From contig OY762913.1 of NCBI GenBank assembly GCA_963666535.1, forward strand, positions 2,604,001 to 2,668,000: a stretch of 64,000 nt of DNA. Reading direction: 5' to 3'. Position numbers and translations under genes: made by a program. Below the pieces are notes generated by a model. It was not told the origin of the DNA, did not search any database, and worked only from the letters and a program-made list of their open reading frames with translations. This DNA comes from G963666535 sp963666535 (GTDB lineage: Bacteria; Bacillota; Clostridia; Oscillospirales; Oscillospiraceae). Shown here one piece after another: positions 33,743-43,535 of this stretch (its first letter is position 1; each line of letters starts with the position of its first letter).

Positions 33743-34246
33743 TTACATCCCCTCCCTGTCAATGCTGACGATGGTGCCGGTGGCGGCGTAACCGGGACCC
33801 TTGATGGCCACAATTTCACCGGCGCGCACCAAAAAGCCGCCGTCGGCCAGAAGCTGCGTGCTGCTTTCGTCACACTTGGTCTCCAGCTCCACCATTAAGT
33901 TGTTGTAATCGGGGATTTGGGCCACGCGGTAGGTCTCATTGTCATAATCGGACGTAATCTGGACATAGGGGCCAACCGTGACAGACTGCACGGTACCCAT
34001 TGTATACTTTTTCACGCCGTCCACGAACACGTCCCCCATCTGAATGTCGCCCGAAACGCTTTCCAGCACGCGGGTTAGCTGGACGGTATAGCGGACGGTA
34101 ACGGTGCCGGACGCCGAAGTGTCAGTGTCAGGACCATGGCTCATGCTTCGATACAGCAGAAATGCCCCAATCAGGACCGCCAATACAATCACGATCAGGT
34201 CAAACAGGTTCAGGCTCCATTTCCGCTTATTTGCTTTCTGTTCCAT
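33743..34246 (-). CDS. DUF4330 family membrane-anchored protein (first copy)
   Basis: 167 aa, paralogous to the next gene: WSLNLFDLIVIVLAVLIGAF is the membrane helix after a basic start, followed by repeated IQMGDVFVDGVKKYTMGTV and a SIDREGM end. The ATG overlaps the stop of the upstream glycosyltransferase (TAATG). Two tandem copies suggest a heteromeric extracellular partner of the polymerase or transferase system. Confidence 0.8.
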   Translation of the reverse strand: MEQKANKRKWSLNLFDLIVIVLAVLIGAFLLYRSMSHGPDTDTSASGTVTVRYTVQLTRVLESVSGDIQMGDVFVDGVKKYTMGTVQSVTVGPYVQITSDYDNETYRVAQIPDYNNLMVELETKCDESSTQLLADGGFLVRAGEIVAIKGPGYAATGTIVSIDREGM

Positions 34247-35364
34247 TAGGATTCTCCTTTCAGTGCCGCAAGGTATACTGCTTCTATCTTCTTGGCGAAC
34301 ATCTCGCCGGTAAACTGCTCCAAAAACAGGTCTTTGGATTGCTGGTGCATCCCCTCCCGCAGGGCCGGCTCATCCATCAGCCTTGCAATACAGGCCGCAA
34401 GCGCCCCGCTGTTCTTACTGGGAAACACCAATCCGTTGCGTCCCTCCCGAATCAGCCACGGGTTGCCGCCATAATCGCTGACAATGGCGGGAAGCCCCAT
34501 GCTCATCCCCTCCAGCAGAGACAGGCTGGTGGCTTCAGTACCGTAGGACGCATTGATTTGAACGTCCAGGATGCTCAGCAGCTCTGGCACCTGGGTCACA
34601 AACCCCAGAAATCGGACGGTATCCTCCAGTGCCAGCTGTTTGCAATACGCGTTGACCTGCTGCTCATAAGCGCCGGTGCCTGCCACCAGGACCTTTAGCT
34701 GCCGCCCCTGATCGCGCAGCTTTTTCACGGCATCCAGCAGAATCATGTGGCCCTTATAGTCCTCGATCCGGGCAACGATCCCCAGCACAAAGTCTCCTTC
34801 GTTCACGCCGTACTGCGCCCGGGTTCTGCCTCTGATCGGTTCCTCGCAGCGGGGAACCGGCTCCACACCGTTCATGATCACTGCAATGCGGCGGGGATCA
34901 ATTCCCCCGTCGGTCAGGTTTTCCTTGGCAGCGGGGCTGACGGCAATGATGCGGTCGGCATAATGCTCGTTAAGCAGCTTATTCACCAGCCGCCCCGGTC
35001 CCTTCTTGATGTTAGGGCTGACCGGAAACACCGAATGGCGCGTGAAAATCACTTTTTTCCCACAGCGACGCCCCGCCACCCGTCCGGACAGAGACCCATG
35101 GGTATGGACAAGGTCAGGATTCACCCTGTGAATGAGCTCACGTAGTGTTTTTACCGCTCCCCTGTCATAGGACTTGTCCGGTGCTATGTCAACTTCATAC
35201 ACGGTGGCGCCCAACTCCTCCAACGAGGCTTTTAGTAAGCTTCCTTGGGGAAGCGCCACGGAAATTTCGAACTGTTCCTTATCCCAGTATTTCAGATAGT
35301 TGATCAGCACCCGGCCCGCGCCGCCAATGTTGGAGTCGCTGATGACATTCATCACTTTGATCAA
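34246..35364 (-). CDS. GT4 family glycosyltransferase
   Basis: About 373 aa, GT-B fold, cytoplasmic. N-terminal VMNVISDSNIGGAGRVLI, domain joint GIVARIEDYKGH and the donor site SLSLLEGMSMGLPAIVSDYG are visible, with the EX7E-like glutamates. The likely start is the TTG at 35364, overlapping the TGA of the ligase gene and 8 nt after GGAGG; ATG 35352 is too far from it. Donor and acceptor sugars are unknown. Confidence 0.87.
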   Translation of the reverse strand: MIKVMNVISDSNIGGAGRVLINYLKYWDKEQFEISVALPQGSLLKASLEELGATVYEVDIAPDKSYDRGAVKTLRELIHRVNPDLVHTHGSLSGRVAGRRCGKKVIFTRHSVFPVSPNIKKGPGRLVNKLLNEHYADRIIAVSPAAKENLTDGGIDPRRIAVIMNGVEPVPRCEEPIRGRTRAQYGVNEGDFVLGIVARIEDYKGHMILLDAVKKLRDQGRQLKVLVAGTGAYEQQVNAYCKQLALEDTVRFLGFVTQVPELLSILDVQINASYGTEATSLSLLEGMSMGLPAIVSDYGGNPWLIREGRNGLVFPSKNSGALAACIARLMDEPALREGMHQQSKDLFLEQFTGEMFAKKIEAVYLAALKGES

Positions 35365-36794
35365 AACAGCTTGCCTCCCTCCGGCAGTTTGGAGCGCCGG
35401 GCGAGCAGGGCTCCCATGCCGAGAAATGCCCAAAACAGGAACATAACACGATAGTTATAGAAAGAATAGTCTGTCATGCTCTGCACCATGAAACCACAGC
35501 ACGCGGAAATTGCCGCCATGAGCTTAATCCGGCTGTCCCGGTCCGTCTCTCTGACCAGCGCGCCGCTGGTCATGCGGAAAAACAGGAAGATAATGACCAC
35601 AAAGAGAATCAGGCCGCACACGCCGCAGTCACACATAATCTGCAGGAACACGTTGTGCGCGTGGGGCGCGGCAACCGCATTGTAGCTGTACGCGGGATAA
35701 ACCATGTTAAAGGCGGCCGTACCCGGCCCGATCCCGCACAACCAGTAATGCTTCAGCATATCAATGGTGGCCATCCAGATATAAACCCGATAGGAGGTAG
35801 AACTGTCTGAAAGATCCCCAATGCTTGTAAAGCGGTCGATCACGGTCTCCGGCAGGACAAAATACAGCCCCACAAGGGCAACGAGGCCCAGCAGCAAAAA
35901 CCGCCTGTCCAGCAGAACCAGGAACACGGCCCCAGCGAAAAGCAGTCCCAGCCAGCCGCCCCGGGAAAAGGTGAGCACCATACAAAGGCACATGACAAGA
36001 AACGCCATGGCATACCCAACTTTTCCCTGCAAGGATTTGGCCGTGAGCACCCCTGCCGCGGAGAAGGGGATGATTAGCAGCAAATACTCCGACAGGACAT
36101 TGGGATTCTGCAGGGTGGAATACACGCGCAGGGAAATGCTGGAGAACATATCATCGTCCAGCCAGGACGAAGTACCTGAAATACCGAACACATATTGATA
36201 GATCCCGTAGAGAGAAACCAGTATTGCAGCCAGAATCATCATCAAAATCAGCGTATCCAGCTGTTTTTGAGTTCTAACCGCATTCTGGATCAAAAGGGCT
36301 GTCAGGATAAAAAACACCGTGAGGACGCCGCCATACAGGCTGCCGGAAATGGTGACAGAAGTAAAGATGGTGGCGCAGTAGACAAAGGCGTACAGCACAA
36401 TGAACCGATTAAAGGGTGAAAACGCCAGCTGCCGCTGCCGCTCGCATCCGAACCGCAAAACCATGGAGCCCATGGCAACCGCCGCCAGTAATAGCAGTGC
36501 TTTTGTGGGAACGATGGGGGCCAGCACCACCGCAAGGGCACACCAAAGATAGCTGCGCTGAAACACACTTCCCTCAAAAAGCCGATTGAACCTAAGCTTT
36601 TCAAATATGGTACACAGCAACCCGTGGAAAACACGCCACAGTTTGTAAAACGCACTGCCTTGCGCAATCTCCTCACCCCGGCAGGGTGAAAGGAATGCCG
36701 TGATGACAACACTTTTTTCCCATTGCTTTCCGAACCAGCGGCCAATTGCCGACGCGATGCGGCAAAGCACACTTGCATTTAAAATATCCTGCAT
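35361..36794 (-). CDS. O-antigen ligase/polymerase-like membrane protein
   Basis: 477 aa with about eleven transmembrane helices. The Wzy_C-type region lies around ITFSRGGWLGLLFAGAVFLV-like sequence (LTFSRGGWLGLLFAG) and a large extracellular loop with GIGPGTAAFNMVYPAYS and PHAHNVFLQI, where WaaL/Wzy families keep key Arg and His residues. It should polymerise or attach the wall polymer outside the membrane. AAGGAG precedes the ATG. Confidence 0.85.
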   Translation of the reverse strand: MQDILNASVLCRIASAIGRWFGKQWEKSVVITAFLSPCRGEEIAQGSAFYKLWRVFHGLLCTIFEKLRFNRLFEGSVFQRSYLWCALAVVLAPIVPTKALLLLAAVAMGSMVLRFGCERQRQLAFSPFNRFIVLYAFVYCATIFTSVTISGSLYGGVLTVFFILTALLIQNAVRTQKQLDTLILMMILAAILVSLYGIYQYVFGISGTSSWLDDDMFSSISLRVYSTLQNPNVLSEYLLLIIPFSAAGVLTAKSLQGKVGYAMAFLVMCLCMVLTFSRGGWLGLLFAGAVFLVLLDRRFLLLGLVALVGLYFVLPETVIDRFTSIGDLSDSSTSYRVYIWMATIDMLKHYWLCGIGPGTAAFNMVYPAYSYNAVAAPHAHNVFLQIMCDCGVCGLILFVVIIFLFFRMTSGALVRETDRDSRIKLMAAISACCGFMVQSMTDYSFYNYRVMFLFWAFLGMGALLARRSKLPEGGKLF

Positions 36795-36809
36795 GGCGCA
36801 AACTCCTTT

Positions 36810-38366
36810 TTAATGTTTCATCCTGCGGCTGAACTTCTCCAGCGTGAGCCGCACTTCGGGCAGACCAAAAAGCCAGACGACCAGAAAATAGACCACCGCG
36901 CCCGCCAGTGCCGGGGCGCAGAGGCATAACAGTTTTCCGGGGTCTCCCGGCAGCAAACCAGTCACGGCGCGTAGGGTTCCATAGGCCGCCGCCGACATGA
37001 CACAGGTCGCCAGAACAATCTTCCCCATGTCCTTTAGGAAGGGTGCGGAAAGAAATCCTCTTCCCTGCCGTTCCATCGGGACCATCAGTACCACCGCATT
37101 GACCACTGAGGCGGCGGACGAAGCCACGGCCAAACCGGAAACGGAATACGACCCCACCAGCACCATGCACAATATGATATTGACAGCAATGGAAAGCAGG
37201 CCCGCGAACAACGGGGCCCTGCCGTTCTGTCTGGCAAAATAGGCCCGGCTCAATATGTTCTGCACAGCATAGGCCACCATACCCAGAGACACAAAAAACA
37301 ATGCGTTGGCCGTGATGTCCACGGAAAACGCATCGAACGCGCCGCCGCCGTAAATAAAATCAATGACCGGGCGAGCCAGTACCATCAGTCCAGCCATCAT
37401 AGGGAACACAAAAAACAGGCAGGTGTGCATAGTGGTCTGAATGACATCCCGAAAACCCTTATCGTCCTCCTGTGCGGTCAGACGGGAAAGCTGTGGGAAA
37501 ATCACGTTGGTGATGGACAGCACAAACACGCCGGCAAAAATCAAATAGAGATTGTTGGACAGCTCAATGGCAGTCACGCCCGAGCCGTCGTACAACCGGG
37601 AGCCAAATTTCGAATTAATGGTCAAATTGATGGGCTGCACCCATGTGCTGATCATCACCGGCCCCATCAGGGCCAGCACCTTTTTCATTCCTTCGTTCCT
37701 TACCCTAAAGTCTGGTTGATAGCGATAGCCGCGCCTGACCAGCGAAGGCACCTGGACCACCGCCTGCAGAAACCAGCCGATGAGAAAGGCCACCGCCAGA
37801 CCATAGATACCAAAGGCGGCATTGCCCGTATAGTAATAAAGAATAATCACTCCATTAGACACAACGCTGATGATGGCCGGAATATTAAACTCTTCCATGG
37901 ACTGTAACACGCCCACGAAGGAAAAAGCGATGCCGGTAAAAAACACCGTAGGGAACATGACCCGGGTCAGCGAAACGCACAGTGCCGCTGTCTCGGCATC
38001 ATACCCGTCGGCGAACAGAGTCACCAGCGGCTGGGCAAAGGCCATCCCCAATCCGGTGAGAACCAAGGTGAGCAGTCCCATCACGGTAATGAAATTGCCG
38101 CCAAACGCAAATGCCTCCTTCTTCCCTTTTTTCGTGAGGTATTCGCTGAACACGGGAATAAAGCAGGCTGCAATGGCAGCGGCAAAAACAGCGTCAAAAA
38201 ACACGCGGGGGATGCGGCTTGCCGTTAAAAATGCATTGGTCTCCATCCCGGCGCCGTAATTGATGGTAAGCAGCCTGTCCCGCAGCAAGCCCATCACTTT
38301 TCCGATCAGGGTAAGCGCCATGACCAGACTGATTGTCCTCGCCTGGCTTTTTTCCCACTTGGCCAT
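36810..38366 (-). CDS. murJ: MurJ/MviN-type lipid flippase
   Basis: 518 aa, about fourteen transmembrane helices, MOP superfamily. ISLVMALTLIGKVMGLLRDR at the start, then TNAFLTASRIPRVFFDA and SRAYFARQNGRAP, are typical MurJ positions. Located in a polysaccharide operon, it may flip the lipid-linked repeat unit rather than lipid II. ATG 38366 is preferred, though GGGAGG is only 3 nt away; a GTG at 38390 is the alternative. Confidence 0.87.
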   Translation of the reverse strand: MAKWEKSQARTISLVMALTLIGKVMGLLRDRLLTINYGAGMETNAFLTASRIPRVFFDAVFAAAIAACFIPVFSEYLTKKGKKEAFAFGGNFITVMGLLTLVLTGLGMAFAQPLVTLFADGYDAETAALCVSLTRVMFPTVFFTGIAFSFVGVLQSMEEFNIPAIISVVSNGVIILYYYTGNAAFGIYGLAVAFLIGWFLQAVVQVPSLVRRGYRYQPDFRVRNEGMKKVLALMGPVMISTWVQPINLTINSKFGSRLYDGSGVTAIELSNNLYLIFAGVFVLSITNVIFPQLSRLTAQEDDKGFRDVIQTTMHTCLFFVFPMMAGLMVLARPVIDFIYGGGAFDAFSVDITANALFFVSLGMVAYAVQNILSRAYFARQNGRAPLFAGLLSIAVNIILCMVLVGSYSVSGLAVASSAASVVNAVVLMVPMERQGRGFLSAPFLKDMGKIVLATCVMSAAAYGTLRAVTGLLPGDPGKLLCLCAPALAGAVVYFLVVWLFGLPEVRLTLEKFSRRMKH

Positions 38367-38523
38367 TGGCCTCCCACCTTTCACAGACACACAGGAACAT
38401 TTTACCCCATCATGACGTCTTTTTCAATAAAATATTCCATTGCTTTCCCATTGAAGAGTTTTCCAATGGCTGTTATAATGGTCAGGTTAGGATTTCAGTC
38501 CGCCAAACAAAAGGAGTATGTCT

Positions 38524-40932
38524 ATGAAAGCCCAGTCACGCAAAAAATTTCTTGCCCTCTTTCTCGCGCTGTCCCTTACCCTGTCCCTAGCCGTCCCCAC
38601 CGTCTTCGCCGCAGCAGTCGGCAGCACGGTGTACGACCACGCCGTCACCCTGACCGACAATTTGACCTACTCCAATTCCATCGCAATGAATGGTACTTAT
38701 GGCCGAGAGGAAGGTTTCTCTCTTGCGGTAACACCTGGCGGAGACGTGACCTCCATCGTTCTGCCCGGCGACGGCACCATCTACGGCGCCGCCAGCATCG
38801 CCACTGCGGTAAGTCACGCCCAAAGCTTGGGCTACAATGTGCTCGCCGCTATGAACTGTGACTTTTTTTCCACGCTCACCGGTGTCCCCATGGGCCTGGT
38901 CATTGAAAACGGCCTGTATAAATCCAGCCCTGAAATACGCAACGCCATCGCCTACCGTGCCGACGGCACCGCCTTTCTGACCAAACCTCAGGTCACCATT
39001 ACGCTGAACAACCTGGGCGGTGCCGCCGCCACCCAAGTGGTTCAGGCCGATGGCACCGTTGTACTGAGCGACAACGCTGGTAAATCCGTTTCCCTCACCC
39101 ACTTCAACAAATCCCGCACCACCGGCGGAGGCCTGTACCTGTTCTCCTCTGACTACTCCACCATCTCCACCCGCACCAACGAAGCGGGCTGGATGGTGCG
39201 CCTCAAAATTTTGGAGGGCCAGATGACCGTTTCGGGCACCATGTCACTGGAAGTCGTGGACAAGTTTGAAACCAGCACCGCCGCCCCCATTGGTGAGGGC
39301 TATCTGATTCTTTCGGCCACCACCGCCGCCGGGCTTGGCGCGACCTATGAGCAATTTGCCGTTGGCGACACTGTAACGCTGACCACCGCCTGCACCGACC
39401 CGGGGCTGTCCGAAGCCCTGTGGGCGACCGGCGGCGGTGACGTCCTTGTGTCGGAGGGGGCAGTCACCGACAGCAGCCAGTGGGACTCCGACATTGCCCC
39501 CCGCAACCCGCGCACTGTGGTCGGGATCAAGGCAGACGGCACCCTGCTCTATTACGTTCTGGACGGCAGAAAAACCAGTTACTCCAATGGTCTTACTTTG
39601 AAGGAGACCGCCCAGCAGATGCTGGATATGGGCTGCGTGTCGGTCCTTAATATGGACGGCGGCGGATCTTCCGCCATGAGTGTGCGCAAACCCGGCGCAA
39701 CCACGGCAGCCGTAGTGAACAGCCCCTCGGACGGATCCCTTCGTAAGTGCGCGACCTACATACTTCTGGTCAGCGAAAAATCCGTCACTGGCGAGGCCGA
39801 CCGCTTGTGCCTTTCCAACGACGGAGCGATTGTTCTGGCCGGTTCCTCTTTGAGTCTTGGCTCTCTCATCGCTCTGGACAGCGGCAACCTGCCTGTGACC
39901 GCCCCCATGGACTATACCATGACGGCTTCCACCGGCCTTGGCAGCATCAGCGGTTCCACCTACACCGCGGGCACGACGGCGGGTACTGAGACCATCACCA
40001 TCAGCTCTTCCTCCGGCGCGACCGGCACGGCGCAGATCCACATCGTGGATAAACTAAGCACGTTTGCGGTCAATAGCACCGTAAGCACCACCGCCGCAGA
40101 CGGAACCGTCACACCCACCACCACCGCGCTCACCACCGCACTGCCCGCCACCTATGGTGTCCCCACCCAGCTATCGGTCACCGGCACCTATTACGGCCGT
40201 CCTGTCTCGGTGTCCAACAGTGCTGTTACCTATACCCTTACCGGAAACCAAGGCACCGGCACCCTCACCGCGGATGGGCTGTTTACGCCGGGCAGTAACG
40301 GGGGAAGCAACGTCACCGTGGCCTGCGCCGGACTGACCTCCACGCTGACCGTCACGCTGCCCTTCTCCTTCGCCGACATTGAAGGTAGTTGGGCCAAGGA
40401 GCAGATCATGACGCTGGCCTACGCCAAAATCGTGGCCGGCGTAAAGACCGACGCCGGCACCATGTTCTATCCGGCCAACAACATTACAAGAGGCGGCTTT
40501 TTCGCCATGTTTTGCAGTTATCTCGGCGTAGACGCCACTCAGTACGCCAGCGTGACGCTTCCCTTCGCTGACGCTGCTGATATTCCTGATTGGGCCGTGA
40601 ACTATATCAAAGCACTGTATTCCCTGGGCTACATCGGCGGCTCCACCGGCCCGGACGGACTGCTGTACGCCAACTGCGGCAAAAACATTACGAGAGCGGA
40701 GATCTGCGCCATGTTCAGCCAACTGTTCACCCCCGCGGAAAACACCACACTGAAATTTACAGATTCCGCTGATATTCCTGATTGGGCCAGAGTCGCTATC
40801 ACCACGGCCGTGCAAAACGGCATTGTCGGTGGGTACAGTGACGGCTCCATGCGCGCCACCGCCAACGCCACCCGCGCACAGGTGGCGGCCATGCTAGTCA
40901 ACCTCCTAGCGACAAAGTCTCCCTCACTTTAA
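38524..40932 (+). CDS. secreted phosphodiester glycosidase (NAGPA) protein with SLH domains
   Basis: 802 aa. Signal peptide (KKFLALFLALSLTLSLAVPTVFA), then an NAGPA-like domain (about 50-420) with AMNCDFFS, GLVIENGLY, NPRTVVGIKADGTLLYYV and NMDGGGSSAMSV. Two Ig-like/low-complexity Thr-Ser regions follow, then three S-layer homology repeats from about residue 620 to the end (IEGSWAKEQIMTLAY, FADAADIPDWAVNYIKALY, ADIPDWARVAITTAV). SLH domains bind pyruvylated wall polymer, matching the CsaB domain nearby. The ATG at 38524 is 7 nt from AAAGGAG; ATG 38518 is too close. Confidence 0.88.
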   Translation: MKAQSRKKFLALFLALSLTLSLAVPTVFAAAVGSTVYDHAVTLTDNLTYSNSIAMNGTYGREEGFSLAVTPGGDVTSIVLPGDGTIYGAASIATAVSHAQSLGYNVLAAMNCDFFSTLTGVPMGLVIENGLYKSSPEIRNAIAYRADGTAFLTKPQVTITLNNLGGAAATQVVQADGTVVLSDNAGKSVSLTHFNKSRTTGGGLYLFSSDYSTISTRTNEAGWMVRLKILEGQMTVSGTMSLEVVDKFETSTAAPIGEGYLILSATTAAGLGATYEQFAVGDTVTLTTACTDPGLSEALWATGGGDVLVSEGAVTDSSQWDSDIAPRNPRTVVGIKADGTLLYYVLDGRKTSYSNGLTLKETAQQMLDMGCVSVLNMDGGGSSAMSVRKPGATTAAVVNSPSDGSLRKCATYILLVSEKSVTGEADRLCLSNDGAIVLAGSSLSLGSLIALDSGNLPVTAPMDYTMTASTGLGSISGSTYTAGTTAGTETITISSSSGATGTAQIHIVDKLSTFAVNSTVSTTAADGTVTPTTTALTTALPATYGVPTQLSVTGTYYGRPVSVSNSAVTYTLTGNQGTGTLTADGLFTPGSNGGSNVTVACAGLTSTLTVTLPFSFADIEGSWAKEQIMTLAYAKIVAGVKTDAGTMFYPANNITRGGFFAMFCSYLGVDATQYASVTLPFADAADIPDWAVNYIKALYSLGYIGGSTGPDGLLYANCGKNITRAEICAMFSQLFTPAENTTLKFTDSADIPDWARVAITTAVQNGIVGGYSDGSMRATANATRAQVAAMLVNLLATKSPSL

Positions 40933-40934
40933 AA

Positions 40935-40964
40935 TTGACTTTCCCGCTTCTTTCATAGTATAAT
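40935..40964 (+). promoter_or_regulatory. sigma-A-type promoter of the phosphoribosyltransferase gene
   Basis: TTGACT and TATAAT separated by 18 bp, directly after the SLH gene, about 85 nt upstream of the next ATG. Confidence 0.7.
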
Positions 40965-41050
40965 ACTTGCGGTAATTCGCAAAGCAAAGAAATAAGGGCG
41001 TTTCCTCCCTCTTTGGGGCTTTCCGTCCGTATCAAGCTGGAGATGTTTTC

Positions 41051-41605
41051 ATGGTTTACAGCATGACCATCGCGGGACTCAGGCGTGACTTGCCGCTTTG
41101 CAAAGCAAGTGACGACCTCACCATCGCGGCGTTCGTAATTTTTGGCGATGTGGAGCTGACCTGCGCCTGTGCCAAAGAGCTGCTGAACAAGGCACCCGAT
41201 TTCGATTATATGGTGGCTCCCGAAGCCAAGGCCATCCCCCTGATTCACGAAATGGCCCGTCAGAGCGGCCGCAACAACTATTTTCTGGTTCGCAAAGCCC
41301 CCAAGCTGTATATGAACGGCGTGTTTGAGGCCCCGGTACGCTCTATCACCACCGCCGCACCTCAAACGCTGTACATGGACGGCGCCGATGCCGCTAGGAT
41401 GAACGGCAAGCGCATCCTCATTCTGGACGATGTGATCTCAACCGGCGAATCCCTTGCGGCGGTGGAGTCTCTGGTGAAACAGGCCGGCGGCAACATTGTC
41501 GGCCGCATGTCCATTCTGGCCGAGGGCGACGCCAGCCAACGGGACGACATCATCTATCTTGAGCAGCTTCCGCTGTTTCATCCCGATGGCTCAGTGAAGT
41601 CATAA
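41051..41605 (+). CDS. adenine phosphoribosyltransferase-like type I PRTase
   Basis: 184 aa. The PRPP-binding loop RILILDDVISTGESLAAVE is clear; the N-terminal half DYMVAPEAKAIPLIHEMAR resembles Apt/Xpt-type enzymes. It probably salvages a purine base or acts as a regulator of the PurR type, but it has no N-terminal DNA-binding domain, so enzyme is favoured. Own promoter; ends at a weak hairpin before the CDP-sugar operon. Confidence 0.82.
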   Translation: MVYSMTIAGLRRDLPLCKASDDLTIAAFVIFGDVELTCACAKELLNKAPDFDYMVAPEAKAIPLIHEMARQSGRNNYFLVRKAPKLYMNGVFEAPVRSITTAAPQTLYMDGADAARMNGKRILILDDVISTGESLAAVESLVKQAGGNIVGRMSILAEGDASQRDDIIYLEQLPLFHPDGSVKS

Positions 41606-41625
41606 GACAGTTTTATATGCAAGTG

Positions 41626-41662
41626 GCCCACAGAATCAGCCGTTCGTGCGTTTTCTGTGGGC
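41626..41662 (+). terminator. hairpin between the PRTase gene and rfbF
   Basis: GCCCACAGAA and TTCTGTGGGC arms with a 17-nt loop; only a weak T run follows, so terminator activity is uncertain. Confidence 0.5.
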
Positions 41663-41692
41663 GCTTGTCATACTTAGGAAAGGAGGTTGCTC

Positions 41693-42466
41693 ATGAAAGC
41701 AGTTATTTTGGCCGGTGGCTTCGGCACCCGCATTAGCGAAGAGAGCCACCTGAAGCCCAAACCCATGATTGAGATCGGACCGCAGCCCATCCTGTGGCAC
41801 ATCATGAAGCTGTACTCCCACCATGGGATCACCGACTTCATCATCTGCGCCGGATACAAGCAGCACCTGATTAAGGAATACTTTGCCGACTATTATCTCC
41901 ACAATACCGACGTGACCTTTGATCTGAAGGAAAACTCCATGTCCGTGCACACCAATTACTCCGAACCATGGAAGGTGACTGTGGTGGATACCGGACTGAA
42001 TACCATGACCGGTGGCCGGGTACGGCGCATTCAGAAGTATGTGGGGGACGAGCCGTTTCTTCTCACCTATGGCGATGGCGTGTCCGATCTGGATATTGGT
42101 GCACTGGTGGCGTTCCATCAAGAGCACGGCAAAATGGTGACCATTTCCGCCTATAACCAAAGCCAGCGCTTCGGCATCTTGAACATCGCCGACGACGGCA
42201 GCGTAGCCGATTTTCGGGAAAAGACCTTCGGTGACGGCAACCTCATCAACATCGGCTACATGGTCTGCCAGCCCGAATTTTTCAGCTATCTGGATGGGGA
42301 CGAAACGGTGCTGGAAAAGGCCCCTTTGGAGCAGGTCGCCCACAAGGGTCAGCTGATGGCCTATATTCACAATGGCTTTTGGCAGTGCATGGACACCCAG
42401 CGGGAAAAGCAGCTTTTAGAGGATCTTTGGGCCTCGGGCAAAGCACCATGGAAGGTATGGGACTGA
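41693..42466 (+). CDS. rfbF: glucose-1-phosphate cytidylyltransferase
   Basis: 257 aa. Makes CDP-glucose from CTP and glucose-1-phosphate, first step to CDP-3,6-dideoxyhexoses. Nucleotidyltransferase signature KAVILAGGFGTRISEESHL, KPMIEIGPQPILWHIMK, LTYGDGVSDLD and NIGYMV are all as in RfbF/DdhA. GGAGG is 6 nt before the ATG. Heads the operon running to about 51.4 kb. Confidence 0.94.
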   Translation: MKAVILAGGFGTRISEESHLKPKPMIEIGPQPILWHIMKLYSHHGITDFIICAGYKQHLIKEYFADYYLHNTDVTFDLKENSMSVHTNYSEPWKVTVVDTGLNTMTGGRVRRIQKYVGDEPFLLTYGDGVSDLDIGALVAFHQEHGKMVTISAYNQSQRFGILNIADDGSVADFREKTFGDGNLINIGYMVCQPEFFSYLDGDETVLEKAPLEQVAHKGQLMAYIHNGFWQCMDTQREKQLLEDLWASGKAPWKVWD

Positions 42467-42467
42467 T

Positions 42468-43535
42468 ATGGACCAAGATTTCTGGCGCGGAAAGCGCGTT
42501 TTCATCACCGGCCACACCGGCTTTAAGGGCAGTTGGCTGTGCCGCATTCTGGTGGGTATGGGCGCGGAGATCACGGGGTACAGCATCGACGTTCCCACCA
42601 CCCCCGCCCTGTTCCCGCTGGCGGGACTTGCCGAGTGCATGACCGACCTGCAGGGCGATGTGCGGGATTTTGCCGCACTAAAGCGCGCCTTTGACGCCGC
42701 CCGCCCCGAGATCGTGTTCCATCTGGCGGCCCAGCCCCTGGTGCGAGAAAGCTATAAGCACCCCCGTGAGACTTACGAAACCAACGTGATGGGCACGGTG
42801 AACCTGCTGGAATGCGTTCGGCTGGCACCGTTCCCCGTCCGATCGGTTGTCAATGTCACCACCGACAAGGTATATCTCAATGACGAGCGGGAGACCGGTT
42901 ATTGCGAGCATGACCCGCTTGACGGTTTTGACCCCTATTCCAACAGCAAAAGCTGCTCGGAACTGGTCACCCACAGCTATCGCAGCAGCTTTTTTGCCGC
43001 AGGAAGCGTCGCCCTTTCCACTGCCCGAGCCGGCAATGTCATTGGGGGCGGCGATTTTGCCGCCGACCGCATCCTGCCGGACTGTCTCCGCGCCGTGATG
43101 CAGGGCCAGGCGGTTGTACTGCGGAACCCCGACTCAGTGCGCCCCTATCAGCACGTTTTGGAACCGCTGTTTGCCTATCTGATGATCGCCGAGGCGCAGT
43201 ATGATGACAAGTCGCTTTCCGGCTGGTACAACGTGGGTCCCGACTGGGAGGACCGCGCCACCACCCGGGAGCTTGCCGCGCTGTTCTGCTCGGCCTGGGG
43301 CGACGGTGCCCGATACGTCTGTCAGGGCGAGCAAAACGCCCCTCACGAGGCGGGATTGCTGCAGCTGGACTGCTCCAGTCTGAAGAAAGCATTCGGCTGG
43401 TCTCCCCGCTGGGATGTGAAAAAGGCGGTTCGCATGACCTGTACCTGGAATCGCGTCTGGCTTGCCAAAGGCGGCATCCCCGCGGAAATGGACGCGGAAA
43501 TCAAAGAATTTACAGAGGATGGATACCATGTCTGA
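42468..43535 (+). CDS. rfbG: CDP-glucose 4,6-dehydratase
   Basis: 355-aa extended SDR. NAD-binding GHTGFKGSWL, catalytic YSNSKSCSE (Tyr-x3-Lys), VVNVTTDKVY and RAGNVIGGGDFA place it with DdhB/RfbG, giving CDP-4-keto-6-deoxyglucose. It starts 1 nt after the rfbF stop and overlaps rfbH by 8 nt. Confidence 0.93.
   Translation: MDQDFWRGKRVFITGHTGFKGSWLCRILVGMGAEITGYSIDVPTTPALFPLAGLAECMTDLQGDVRDFAALKRAFDAARPEIVFHLAAQPLVRESYKHPRETYETNVMGTVNLLECVRLAPFPVRSVVNVTTDKVYLNDERETGYCEHDPLDGFDPYSNSKSCSELVTHSYRSSFFAAGSVALSTARAGNVIGGGDFAADRILPDCLRAVMQGQAVVLRNPDSVRPYQHVLEPLFAYLMIAEAQYDDKSLSGWYNVGPDWEDRATTRELAALFCSAWGDGARYVCQGEQNAPHEAGLLQLDCSSLKKAFGWSPRWDVKKAVRMTCTWNRVWLAKGGIPAEMDAEIKEFTEDGYHV

Noticed and set aside
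39244..40041. Long minus-strand frame inside the SLH protein gene
   Set aside because: Shadow of a GC-rich gene; Gly/Arg-rich with no recognisable domain.
41636..42370. 244-codon minus-strand frame
   Set aside because: Antisense to rfbF, which carries the full nucleotidyltransferase signature.
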